Shown one piece after another: positions 1 to 7,293 of a stretch of DNA of 9,611 bases (positions within the stretch are counted from its first letter, which is position 1; each line of letters opens with the position of its first letter). Under the pieces are notes generated by a model. That model was given only the letters and a program-made list of their open reading frames with translations. It was not told the DNA's origin and made no database searches. Both the position numbers and the translations under genes were made by a program. Location: positions 1-9,611 of the forward strand of contig CALDPK010000247.1 of NCBI GenBank assembly GCA_937911855.1, in the 5' to 3' direction. Source of the DNA: an uncultured Trueperaceae bacterium (GTDB taxonomy: Bacteria > Deinococcota > Deinococci > Deinococcales > Trueperaceae).

Positions 1-2510
1 TCGACCATGTTCGGGTTGCCGCACAGGTAGGCGATGTCGGTGGCCGGGTCGGGCGCGAACGCCGTACGCGTGTTGCAGGCGCTGCACACGAGCTCGTCAT
101 CGGCCTCGTTGACCGCGAAGACGACCTCGTCGCCACACTGCGCGAAGGCGCCCGCGAGGTAGTCCTCGGCGGGGCCGTAGACCAGCTCCACGCGCACTTC
201 GCTCTCCAGCTCCCCCAGGTTCAGCACCGCTGTGACCTCCACCTCGTCGCCGATCCGCCGCACGCGCTCCTCGGCCGGTTGGGCGGTGAAGTAGACGGAG
301 GGCCACGCCTCCTTCACGTGCTTGCTCCAGGCGGCCAGCTGCCGCGCCTTGGCGTAGTCGTTCTCCTGCATGGCGGCGCCGCGCCGGCTGGCGGGGGCGT
401 AGTACCGCGTGACGTACTCCTTCACCATGCGGGCGGCGTTGAAGCTGGGAGCGATGGTAGCCACGGCGTTGGCGGCCCTGGCGGCCCACTCGAGGGGCAC
501 GTCAGAGCCGTTGCGGTTGTAGTACAGGGGCACGACCTCGCCCTCGAGCAGCGCGTAGAGCGCGTCCGCGTCCGCGGCGTCCGCCCGCGCTTCGTCCTCG
601 TGCGAGGAGCCCGTGCCGATGGCCCAACCGTTGGTGCCGTCGTAACCCTCGGGCCACCAGCAGTCCAGGATGGACAGGTTGAGGATCCCGTTCATGGCCG
701 CCTTCATGCCGCTGGTGCCGGACGCCTCGAGCGGCCGGCGGGGGTTGTTGAGCCACACGTCGACGCCGCGCGTGAGCGCGCGGCCGATCGACATGTCGTA
801 GTCCTCCACGAAGAGCACGCGGCCTCTGAAGCGCGGATCGTTGGAGAGCTGCTGGATGGTGCTCACCAGCTGCTGCCCCTCCGTGTCGGCCGGGTGCGCC
901 TTGCCGGCGAAGACGAGCTGTACGGGCCTTTCCGGGTGGTTCATAAGCGCGGCCAGGCGGTCAAGGTCGGAGAAGATGAGCGTGGCGCGCTTGTAGGTGG
1001 CGAAGCGCCGGGCGAAGCCGATGGTGAGCGCCTCCGGATTGAACAGTTCCGACACGTCCGCCTGGGCACTGTTGCTGGCGTTCTGCCGCCTGAGCTGCCT
1101 GGCCACGCGTCTGCGCAGGAAACGGAGGCTCTGCCGTTTCATCGACTGGCGCATGTTCCAGAACTCGAGCTGGTCGACGTTCTCCAGTGGTTTCCACAGG
1201 TTCTCGTCGCCGACAGACTGGCGCCAGCCGGGAGCCAGGTGCTGGTCCAGGAGGTCCTGCACGTCGCGGGCCATCCAGGTGCTGCGGTGAACGCCGTTGG
1301 TGACGTGGGTGATCGGCACTTCGCTTTCGGGTACGCCCGGCCACAGGTGTGACCAGATGTGCCGGCTCGTCTGGCCGTGCAGTTCAGCTACGCCGTTGCG
1401 GCCGGTGCTGAAGCGCAGGGCGAGCGCACCCATGCTGAACACGGGACCCCAGCCCTGGTCAGCCTCGGCGAGCCCGTCGAAGTCGCCCTGGCTCAGGCCG
1501 AGTGCGTGCCAGAACGGCCCGAGGCATTCGTGGACGAGGCTGAAATCGAAGGCGTCGTTCCCGGCTGCGACGGGCGTGTGGACTGTGAAGAGCGTACCGC
1601 TGGCGACAGCCTCACGGGCTTCGCGGAAGCTCAGGCCCTGCTCGACCAGCTCACGGCACCTCTCCAGCACCATGAAGGCGCTGTGGCCTTCGTTCATGTG
1701 CCAGGCTGACGGGCTGACGCCCAGTTTCCTGAGCATCCGGACGCCGCCGATGCCGAGGATGGCTTCCTGCGCTATGCGGGTGCGCTGGTCACCGCCGTAA
1801 AGCCGCTGGAGTATCTTGCGGTTGCCGGGGCTGTTGGCCTCGAAGTCCACGTCCAACAGGTAAACCTTGATCCTGCCCACCCGGACAAGCCAACTGCGGA
1901 TCAGCACTTCGCTGCCGTAGACGCTGACGCTGACCGTCACGTCGTTGCCGTGCGCATCGATGACGCGTTCGAACGGGAAGTCGGTCGGCGAGCGGTGCTC
2001 GTAGTCCGCTTCCTGGCTGCCGTCAGCAGCCACCCGCTGATGGAAGTAGCCTTGCGGGTACCAGAGTCCTACGCCGACGAGCGGCACCCCCAGGTCTGAG
2101 GCTGCCTTGGTGTGGTCGCCAGCCAGGATGCCCAGTCCTCCGGAGTAGATCTGGATGGATTCATGCCAGCCGTACTCGGCGCAGAAGTAGGCGTACGTGT
2201 CGTCCTGGCGGCCTTCCTCGCTGAACCAGCCGTTGCCGGCCATGTACGCATCGAAATCAGCTACGACCGTGTCGTACTCGCTCAGGAATTCGGGATCTTC
2301 AGCGGCCTCGTCCAGTTTCGCCTGGGCCACTTCGCGCAGCAGTGACACGGGGCTGTCCTGCACGCGGTCCCAAAGTTCACGGTCCAGGTCACGGAACAGC
2401 TTGCGCGCTCCGGGCACCCAGGTCCAGTAAAGGTTCGCAGCGATGTCACCCAGTCTGCCAATACGTTCCGGCAGAACCGGCTGCACGGTAACGCGTCCAA
2501 GAATGTGCAT
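1..2510 (-). CDS. glgP: Alpha-glucan (glycogen) phosphorylase, C-terminus cut by window edge
   Basis: GT35-family phosphorylase that uses phosphate to release glucose-1-phosphate from the non-reducing ends of glycogen or maltodextrin in the cytoplasm, with pyridoxal phosphate as cofactor. The frame is open for 836 codons with no stop before the left edge. Residues 1-105 resemble the DUF3417 N-terminal domain of short bacterial alpha-glucan phosphorylases (RVTVQPVLPERIG, then LYWTWVPGA). The catalytic domain shows AEYGWHESIQIYSGGLG (111-127), HMNEGHSAF, HVTNGVH, GFARRFATYKRA (phosphate-site basic residues K507/R508) and EASGTSGMKAAMNG, where K603 is the expected PLP lysine. The family is usually about 820-860 residues, so only a few residues should be missing. 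The start at 2510 is chosen because GGGAG lies 11 bases upstream and the N-terminus matches the family. The gene is divergent from the next gene. The 3' half is more GC-rich at third codon positions than the 5' half. Confidence 0.95.
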   Translation of the reverse strand, partial: MHILGRVTVQPVLPERIGRLGDIAANLYWTWVPGARKLFRDLDRELWDRVQDSPVSLLREVAQAKLDEAAEDPEFLSEYDTVVADFDAYMAGNGWFSEEGRQDDTYAYFCAEYGWHESIQIYSGGLGILAGDHTKAASDLGVPLVGVGLWYPQGYFHQRVAADGSQEADYEHRSPTDFPFERVIDAHGNDVTVSVSVYGSEVLIRSWLVRVGRIKVYLLDVDFEANSPGNRKILQRLYGGDQRTRIAQEAILGIGGVRMLRKLGVSPSAWHMNEGHSAFMVLERCRELVEQGLSFREAREAVASGTLFTVHTPVAAGNDAFDFSLVHECLGPFWHALGLSQGDFDGLAEADQGWGPVFSMGALALRFSTGRNGVAELHGQTSRHIWSHLWPGVPESEVPITHVTNGVHRSTWMARDVQDLLDQHLAPGWRQSVGDENLWKPLENVDQLEFWNMRQSMKRQSLRFLRRRVARQLRRQNASNSAQADVSELFNPEALTIGFARRFATYKRATLIFSDLDRLAALMNHPERPVQLVFAGKAHPADTEGQQLVSTIQQLSNDPRFRGRVLFVEDYDMSIGRALTRGVDVWLNNPRRPLEASGTSGMKAAMNGILNLSILDCWWPEGYDGTNGWAIGTGSSHEDEARADAADADALYALLEGEVVPLYYNRNGSDVPLEWAARAANAVATIAPSFNAARMVKEYVTRYYAPASRRGAAMQENDYAKARQLAAWSKHVKEAWPSVYFTAQPAEERVRRIGDEVEVTAVLNLGELESEVRVELVYGPAEDYLAGAFAQCGDEVVFAVNEADDELVCSACNTRTAFAPDPATDIAYLCGNPNMV

Positions 2511-2521
2511 CAGTCAGTCAA

Positions 2522-2558
2522 CTCCCGATTCGTTTGAGTCACGATCGCTGTCATTGTA
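2522..2558 (-). promoter_or_regulatory. Putative glgP -10 element and ribosome binding site
   Basis: Read on the minus strand, TACAAT (2553-2558) is a good -10 hexamer, and GGGAG (2522-2526) is a Shine-Dalgarno sequence 11 bases before the ATG at 2510. I see no convincing -35 at 17-18 bases upstream. Unlike most genes here, glgP would have a leader of about 35 bases. The rest of the 141-base gap (2511-2651) contains no other feature I can support apart from the weak rightward -10 listed separately. Confidence 0.4.
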
Positions 2559-2636
2559 CCCAAGGCCCGGCGCTACACGACGGGGCATGTCGCCGCGTCA
2601 GGAAGCAGCCATGCAGTTGCCCTGGGCGGTGCGGGT

Positions 2637-2642
2637 TACCCT
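2637..2642 (+). promoter_or_regulatory. Possible leaderless -10 for the exported protein gene
   Basis: TACCCT fits the minimal TANNNT pattern and ends 9 bases before the ATG at 2652. No Shine-Dalgarno-like sequence precedes that ATG, so a leaderless transcript is plausible by analogy with the other genes here. The hexamer is a weak match and there is no good -35. Confidence 0.25.
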
Positions 2643-2651
2643 GCAACCGGA

Positions 2652-3578
2652 ATGACCCGCACGCTGCTTACTGTCCTCCTGACCATGCTGTTTCTGGCGA
2701 GTCCGGTCTCTGCCGGATCGCTCCGTTTCACGGTCGCCGGCGGCGTCACGCCTGCACTGCAGGTCTCCCTGCTTGACTTCCAGCTGACGAACGGACGCGG
2801 CAGTGTGGGCGTGCACTGGTCCGGGACGCCGGGCCTGGCAGTGCACCTGCGCAACACCACCACTTTCGGACCGCTGGGCAACGTGGTGGCCGACCTGGAC
2901 GCCGCCGTGAACGCGAACGGTGAGTTCACGGCCGCGCTTGCCGGCCGCGGTGCACTGGGGCCGCTGGCCATCCGCCTGCGTCTGCACGCCGGCAACGCGG
3001 ACGGTCTGCCCCAGCTGCGGCCGGCTGATGCGAGTTTCGCCCGGCTGCCGGCAGCACGCGGTTCGCTGCTGTGGGGCGTCCAGGCTGGAGCCACCTGGCG
3101 GCTGAGCCGCGAGCTGCTGCTCACGTTCGAGCCGGCTTACCTGGCGGGGAGCCGCGGCGGTGAACTGCTCCTGCCGTTCGAACTGCAGCTGCCCCGCTTC
3201 GTCGGCAGCCATGACCTGCGCCTGCGGGTCAGCACCATGGTTTCCCTGACCCGGTCAGCTGACGCCTGGTCAGCTGCGGGCGCGGGCCTGCGCATCGACC
3301 GGGGCAGGCAGGCAGCCTGGGAAGTATGGCTGTCCGCAGGTGGCAACGCCCGCCTGTTCAGCCCCGGCCTGAGCTTCGCCGTACAGGAGCAGCTGGCTGG
3401 CGGACAACTCCGGGCTGGCTTCCGGCTTGAGCCATGGCGCAGCGACCTGTCAGTCCTTGACCTGGAAGCGTCGTGGACCAGGGCGTTCGGCAGCTCGCAG
3501 CTGGAGACTTTCCTGTACATGGGGATGCCGGCCACGCGCCTGACAGCCGGGCTGGCGTGGGCCGTGCCTGTTGACTGA
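2652..3578 (+). CDS. Exported beta-rich protein of unknown function, possible outer-membrane barrel
   Basis: A 308-residue protein I cannot assign to a named family. Residues 1-21 form a signal peptide: basic start (MTRT), a leucine-rich core, and a VSA-G cleavage site after A21. The mature part has no hydrophobic helix. It alternates polar and hydrophobic residues with many glycines (for example GSLRFTVAGGV, LRAGFRLEPW, LSVLDLEASW), the pattern of amphipathic beta strands in barrel proteins, and ends in AWAVPVD. This suggests a periplasmic or outer-membrane beta structure, but the C-terminus lacks the typical terminal aromatic residue of proteobacterial porins. The gene is divergent from glgP and ends 6 bases from the convergent PEGA gene, so it appears to be transcribed alone. 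Base composition and codon use match the neighbours. The reading frame is probably real because it is long, begins with a proper signal peptide and fits exactly between two genes. Confidence 0.75.
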   Translation: MTRTLLTVLLTMLFLASPVSAGSLRFTVAGGVTPALQVSLLDFQLTNGRGSVGVHWSGTPGLAVHLRNTTTFGPLGNVVADLDAAVNANGEFTAALAGRGALGPLAIRLRLHAGNADGLPQLRPADASFARLPAARGSLLWGVQAGATWRLSRELLLTFEPAYLAGSRGGELLLPFELQLPRFVGSHDLRLRVSTMVSLTRSADAWSAAGAGLRIDRGRQAAWEVWLSAGGNARLFSPGLSFAVQEQLAGGQLRAGFRLEPWRSDLSVLDLEASWTRAFGSSQLETFLYMGMPATRLTAGLAWAVPVD

Positions 3579-3584
3579 AGGAAG

Positions 3585-4697
3585 CTAGTTTTCCAGCGGG
3601 ATGAGGGCGCCCAGTTCGGTGTCCAGGCGGAATGCACCGGTGAGCGGCAGGACCATGGTCAGTTCACGCGTCATCGACTGCGTCTGGATGGTGAACGTCA
3701 CCCGGCCGGGACGCAGGTTGGTGGCAGCCGTTCCCGTCTGCAGAACCCCGTCTATCAGTACCCTGCCGCCTGACAGTTCATCCCAGAAGACGAGCGGTTC
3801 CCGCAGCGGCTGCAGGTCGACCGAGACCCGGGTCACGCGGTTGTTGCGCACGTCGATCGACACGTCCGTGTCGCGGAAACCTTCGCGGCTCAGTTCCAGC
3901 TGCCTGACCCCGGCGGGCAGGGCCACGTTCAGTGGCGTGCGGCCCAGGTACTCGCCCAGGTGGTACACGTCAGCTTCCGGCTGGCTCATGACCTGCGCGC
4001 TGCCGCCGACAATCTCCGTGAGCTGGAAATGCGGGAAGTTGGTGGTGCCGGAACGCAGTTCCTCCACCCGGGTCACGGGCAGGTAACCGTCCAGACGCAG
4101 TTCGATCGTGTAACGGCCCGGCATGAGCTCAAGGAGGTTCAGGTCACCGGTCTGCCCCATCAGGAGCCCGCCTATGTACACCGAGGCGCCTGAGGGCTCG
4201 CTGCTTATGAACAGCCCTGCGTCGCCTGCAGGCAGTGACTGCGACAGGTCCGTGAACGAGACGATCTCGCGGGCCAGGTCACGGGCGACGCCGCTCATGT
4301 CCTGCATGTCCAGCGAGCGGCTTATCTGGTCGCTCTGGCGTTCCTGCAAGGTGTCGACGATCATCAGATTGACAGTGAAACGGTTCTCGTTGGTGGCTGA
4401 TTCGCGGATCTCGCCGCTGATGGCGTAGCGGGTGCCGAGCAGGCGGGCAGCGAGCGTCGTGTAGAACGGGTCCAGGCTGCCGGCGATGCCTTCAGTGACA
4501 AGTTCGGCGCGGTCGACCGCCAGGCCGGCGCGCGCAACCTCGTTGCGGAGGTAGTTGCTGAAAGTAACGGTCATGCCTTCGGGCAAGTCACCCCTGCGTC
4601 CCAGATCGGGAATCGCGATGTCGTTCGCCAGTGCGCTGCCGAGCAGGCAGGCAAACATCAGCGTCAACAACGCGAGAAAAGCGGGGCGGGACATCAT
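3585..4697 (-). CDS. Secreted PEGA-repeat protein
   Basis: A 370-residue exported protein. Residues 1-24 are a signal peptide (MMSRPAFLALLTL core, ALA cleavage before N25). Residues 25-150 form a domain of mixed alpha/beta character (IAIPDLGRRG, LARLLGTRYAISGEIRES-like region, FTVNLMIVD), loosely like the FlgO/CsgG/TolB-N type of envelope protein. PEGA repeats follow: one at about 161-226 (LFISSEPSGASVYIGG, then LMPGRYTIELRLDGYLP), one at about 233-295 (VMSQPEADVYHLGEYLGRTP), and a degenerate third at 304-358 (VLIDGVLQTG, LRPGRVTFTI). PEGA domains occur in surface-layer and envelope proteins and are thought to bind or pack against other surface molecules; the role here is unknown. The frame also opens upstream at 4769, but 4697 (or the adjacent ATG at 4694) is chosen because it gives a clean signal peptide and a TATACT promoter lies just upstream. 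The gene is divergent from the metallophosphoesterase. Confidence 0.85.
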   Translation of the reverse strand: MMSRPAFLALLTLMFACLLGSALANDIAIPDLGRRGDLPEGMTVTFSNYLRNEVARAGLAVDRAELVTEGIAGSLDPFYTTLAARLLGTRYAISGEIRESATNENRFTVNLMIVDTLQERQSDQISRSLDMQDMSGVARDLAREIVSFTDLSQSLPAGDAGLFISSEPSGASVYIGGLLMGQTGDLNLLELMPGRYTIELRLDGYLPVTRVEELRSGTTNFPHFQLTEIVGGSAQVMSQPEADVYHLGEYLGRTPLNVALPAGVRQLELSREGFRDTDVSIDVRNNRVTRVSVDLQPLREPLVFWDELSGGRVLIDGVLQTGTAATNLRPGRVTFTIQTQSMTRELTMVLPLTGAFRLDTELGALIPLEN

Positions 4698-4701
4698 GCC
4701 A

Positions 4702-4707
4702 AGTATA
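4702..4707 (-). promoter_or_regulatory. -10 element of the PEGA gene, probably leaderless
   Basis: On the minus strand TATACT lies 4 bases before the ATG at 4697 and 7 bases before the second ATG at 4694. There is no Shine-Dalgarno sequence between them. Seven bases is the spacing expected if transcription starts on the A of the second ATG, so 4694 may be the true start. Confidence 0.55.
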
Positions 4708-4754
4708 GCTTGCAGGCTCACGGATACGGCACACGGGAACGCCACGGCAGGTGG

Positions 4755-4760
4755 TATCTT
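4755..4760 (+). promoter_or_regulatory. -10 element of the metallophosphoesterase-holB operon, probably leaderless
   Basis: TATCTT ends 8 bases before the ATG at 4769, with no Shine-Dalgarno sequence between. This supports 4769 over the in-frame GTG at 4751 as the start. I see no good -35. The two divergent -10 elements in this gap (4702-4707 and 4755-4760) are 47 bases apart. Confidence 0.5.
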
Positions 4761-4768
4761 TTCTTTCA

Positions 4769-5527
4769 ATGCGTTATCTGGTGCTGAGTGATATTCATGC
4801 GAATTTCACGGCCTTCGAGGCTGTAATGGAATCCGCAGCCAGCCAGTACTACGACGCGGTCATATTCCTGGGCGACGTGGTCGGTTACGGTAACCGCGCA
4901 GAAGAATGCGTGCAGCTGCTCATGAGCCTGCGCCCGGTGGTCGCCCTGATGGGCAACCATGACGCACTGATGCTGGGACACGCCAGTGCCGGTCAGGAAC
5001 TGCGCCGGGTGGACGGCATCGTGGAACGCGTACTCACCAGGCACAGGAACGACCTCTCCCCCTCGAGCCTCAAGTTCATTAGCACCTTCCGCCCTTCCTT
5101 CGAGGGTGTCACCTGGCAGGCCGTGCATGGAGCACTCCGCGAACCGTGGGAGTACATGGACACGCTCCTGCAGGCGCAGCTGAACTCGCCGTGGCTGACC
5201 CGCGACGTCTGCCTGTTCGGACACACGCACCTGCCCGCCGTGTACGCGGCCCTCAAGGTCGGCGACGAGGAGCTGTGGCGCAGCGTGCCGTTAAGGACCA
5301 AACACGGCGGTTACCGCCTGGCCCCAAAGGTGCGGGCGTTCTTCAACCCTGGTTCGGTGGGCCAGCCGCGTGACAACATGCCGCTGGCCAGTTACGGCAT
5401 ATTCGACACCGACGAGAGGACCGTGGAAGTGCGGCGCGTCCCATACGACATAGCAGGGGTTCAGGCGTCCATGCGCGCTGACGATTACCCAGCACCGCTC
5501 ATCGACAGGCTGGCCCATGGCTACTGA
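4769..5527 (+). CDS. Calcineurin-like metallophosphoesterase
   Basis: A 252-residue cytoplasmic protein of the calcineurin-like superfamily, closest in layout to the YfcE/MJ0936-type group (phosphodiesterases using two metal ions). All metal-binding motifs are visible in order: SDIH (D8, H10), GDVVGYG (D36), GNHD (N63, H64, D65), VHG (H120) and GHTH (H152, H154), followed by FFNPGSVGQPRD (191-202), typical of this subgroup. The natural substrate cannot be read from the sequence. The start at 4769 gives the usual family N-terminus, with the first strand (RYLVLSD) directly after Met. It is the first gene of a two-gene unit with holB, which overlaps its last 11 bases, so the two are probably translationally coupled. 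Confidence 0.92.
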   Translation: MRYLVLSDIHANFTAFEAVMESAASQYYDAVIFLGDVVGYGNRAEECVQLLMSLRPVVALMGNHDALMLGHASAGQELRRVDGIVERVLTRHRNDLSPSSLKFISTFRPSFEGVTWQAVHGALREPWEYMDTLLQAQLNSPWLTRDVCLFGHTHLPAVYAALKVGDEELWRSVPLRTKHGGYRLAPKVRAFFNPGSVGQPRDNMPLASYGIFDTDERTVEVRRVPYDIAGVQASMRADDYPAPLIDRLAHGY

Positions 5528-6449
5528 CATGGCGACGCGCGACACGCTCCCCTGGCAGCTGCGCGGGCACGAGGAGGCGCGCGAACTGCTGCGCAGCATG
5601 CCCGCCCGTTCGCTGCTGTTCAGCGGCCCCGAAGGAGTGGGGCGCCGCCAGCTGGCCCGCTGGTACGCTGCCCTGCTCAACTGTGCTGAAGGCGGCCTGG
5701 AGCCGTGCGGCCGCTGCGACAGCTGCCGCATGTGGCACGGCGGTCATCCGGATTACCTGGAGGTAGCTCCGGCGGCCACCACTTCGACCGGCCGGCTGAA
5801 CCGGCGGCCCGAGATACGGATCTCTCAGATCGTGCCTCGCGAAGGGGCCCCGGACGAGCCGCTTTACACCTGGCTGGAACGCAGGCCGCTTGAACGCTGG
5901 CGGGTCGGCGTCATTGATTCCGCTCACCTGCTGACGACAGCCGCGGCCAACAGTTTCCTGAAGATGCTGGAAGAACCACCTTCGTGGGTGAAGATCGTGC
6001 TGATCGCGCCGGAACCCACTGCCCTGCTGCCGACGATCGCCTCGCGGGTGACGGTGATCCGGCTCGGTACCGTGTCCACGAGCGGCATGGAACCCGCCGA
6101 TCATCCCGCTCACATACTGGGTACGCCCGGTCCGATCGAACGCGCGGCGCGCAACCAGGCTGACTGGGAAGAAGCGAGCGCAGCCGTCTCGGACTATGTT
6201 TCGTCACTGCACGGCAAGCTGGGTGACGCGCTGCAGGCTGGCGTTGACCTGGAGACAATATGGCTGGGCAAGCCGGCCTTCGACGTGCCGCAGATGCTGC
6301 GGGCTGAGCTCAGGCGGCTTTCGTCAGCGCAGTTCGGTGCCGCGGACAGTGCCATCGCGCGCGCCGAAGAGCAGCTGGCGAGCTACGTCAGCGCACCGAT
6401 CGCGCTGCAGCTGCTCACGCTGGAACTGCGCGAACTGCTCAGCTCCTGA
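5517..6449 (+). CDS. holB: DNA polymerase III clamp-loader subunit delta'
   Basis: A 310-residue AAA+ protein, the delta' subunit of the clamp loader that places the sliding clamp on primed DNA. Residues 37-44 form the P-loop region (GPEGVGRR), with arginine 43 where an ATP-hydrolysing subunit has lysine; delta' is commonly ATPase-inactive. A four-cysteine zinc site is present (C56, C64, C67, C70), followed by HPD (77-79), as in other gamma/delta' proteins. Next come a Walker-B-like segment (VGVIDSAHLL, 130-139), the family hallmark NSFLKMLEEPP (145-155) and ASRV (175-178), which carries the arginine finger used toward a neighbouring subunit. The C-terminal third is helical, as expected for the collar domain. 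The start at 5517 overlaps the upstream gene by 11 bases. M5 at 5529, just after the upstream stop, is a possible alternative. The end overlaps ricT tail to tail by 11 bases. Confidence 0.9.
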   Translation: MATDMATRDTLPWQLRGHEEARELLRSMPARSLLFSGPEGVGRRQLARWYAALLNCAEGGLEPCGRCDSCRMWHGGHPDYLEVAPAATTSTGRLNRRPEIRISQIVPREGAPDEPLYTWLERRPLERWRVGVIDSAHLLTTAAANSFLKMLEEPPSWVKIVLIAPEPTALLPTIASRVTVIRLGTVSTSGMEPADHPAHILGTPGPIERAARNQADWEEASAAVSDYVSSLHGKLGDALQAGVDLETIWLGKPAFDVPQMLRAELRRLSSAQFGAADSAIARAEEQLASYVSAPIALQLLTLELRELLSS

Positions 6450-7293
6450 TCCGCTCGAGCTCCTCAACGGGGTGTTCGCTGAAACCGCCTTCGTCGTTGC
6501 GGATCTCGGCAGTACCCTTCAGCGGGTTGAGCTTCGAGACGCGTCCGCAGGCGCCGGTCGCGGTGTGGCAGACCCGGGCACCCTTCTTGGGCATGCCCTT
6601 GAGCAGATCGCGGTACATCTCGTGTTCGTACTGCAGGCAGCACATGAGCCTGCCGCATGGCCCGCTGATCTTCTCGGGGTTCAGGGGCAGCTGCTGGTCA
6701 CGGGCCATCCGGATGCTGACGGCGGTGAAGCCCTGCAGGAACGTGGACGAGCAGTTGCCGCTGCCACATGAGCCGAGCGTCCCCAGTATGCGCGCCTGAT
6801 CGCGCGGGCCTACGTTGCTGAATTCGATGCGGGCCCGGGTGTGGGCTCCCAGCACCTGGGCCAGAAGCCGCAGGGGCACCTGCTCTTCAGCCGTGTAGCT
6901 CAGTACCAGCAGGCTTTCATCCAGGGTGAACTCGACTGCGACTATCTTCAGCTTCAGGCCGTGCTGCCGGGCGCGGGCGCGCAGCAGCCACTTGAGCTCC
7001 TCGGCCTTGCTGCGCAGCTGCTCGTACTGTTCCAGGTCGACGTGGTCAGCTTCGCGGATCAGCCGGCCGCTGGCCTTCTGACCGCGAACGGGTTCGGTGC
7101 GCACCAGCCCTAATTCGGGACCACGTCTGGTGGTCACGACGCAGCGGCTGCCGGGTGCCGGTGCCTCACCCGGCACTTCTATGTAATGGATCCTGGGGCC
7201 GTTATCGAACTTTACGCCGATGGTTTCAACCCCTCCGGCCTGTGTTTCAGTCAACCGCGGCGAGCTGCCCGCGGTGTTGGGTTCCGTTCTCAT
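6439..7293 (-). CDS. ricT: PSP1-domain protein, RicT/YaaT family
   Basis: A 284-residue protein of the PSP1/YaaT (RicT) family. In Bacillus subtilis RicT works with RicA and RicF in a [4Fe-4S]-containing complex that influences RNase Y-dependent mRNA maturation; whether that holds here is inference. The family core is clear: VKFDNG-type N-terminal strand (27-32), IVAVEFTLDESLLVLSYTAE (117-136), RARIEF (153-158), GPRDQARILG (162-171), STFLQGF (183-189), SIRMARDQQLPLNPEKISG (193-211) and GPCGRLMCCLQYE (211-223). Cysteines C213, C218 and C219 are intact. The first cluster reads C176-GSGN-C181-S182, so the usual second cysteine of the CC pair is serine. It is the last gene of the kinase-rnhB-ricT unit and overlaps rnhB by 47 bases. 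The start at 7293 is supported by a TACAAT six bases upstream. A TTG at 7251, near the rnhB stop, is an alternative, since the first ~20 residues are not conserved-looking. Confidence 0.9.
   Translation of the reverse strand: MRTEPNTAGSSPRLTETQAGGVETIGVKFDNGPRIHYIEVPGEAPAPGSRCVVTTRRGPELGLVRTEPVRGQKASGRLIREADHVDLEQYEQLRSKAEELKWLLRARARQHGLKLKIVAVEFTLDESLLVLSYTAEEQVPLRLLAQVLGAHTRARIEFSNVGPRDQARILGTLGSCGSGNCSSTFLQGFTAVSIRMARDQQLPLNPEKISGPCGRLMCCLQYEHEMYRDLLKGMPKKGARVCHTATGACGRVSKLNPLKGTAEIRNDEGGFSEHPVEELERIRS

Noticed and set aside
279..1352. Long plus-strand open frame of 357 codons opposite glgP
   Set aside because: It is antisense to a clearly conserved phosphorylase with all active-site motifs, has low-complexity Val/Gly/Arg/Ala-rich content and no family signature. 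High GC at third positions creates such frames.
3571..3600. Short GGAA/TTCC inverted repeat between the convergent exported-protein and PEGA genes as a terminator
   Set aside because: The stem is only four base pairs and has no proper U-tract, too weak to support.
4751..4768. Upstream GTG start for the metallophosphoesterase
   Set aside because: The extra six residues precede the conserved first beta strand, and the GTG sits before the likely -10 hexamer, so it would not be transcribed.
4698..4769. Upstream ATG at 4769 for the PEGA protein on the minus strand
   Set aside because: It would bury the signal peptide behind 24 residues and lies upstream of the TATACT promoter.
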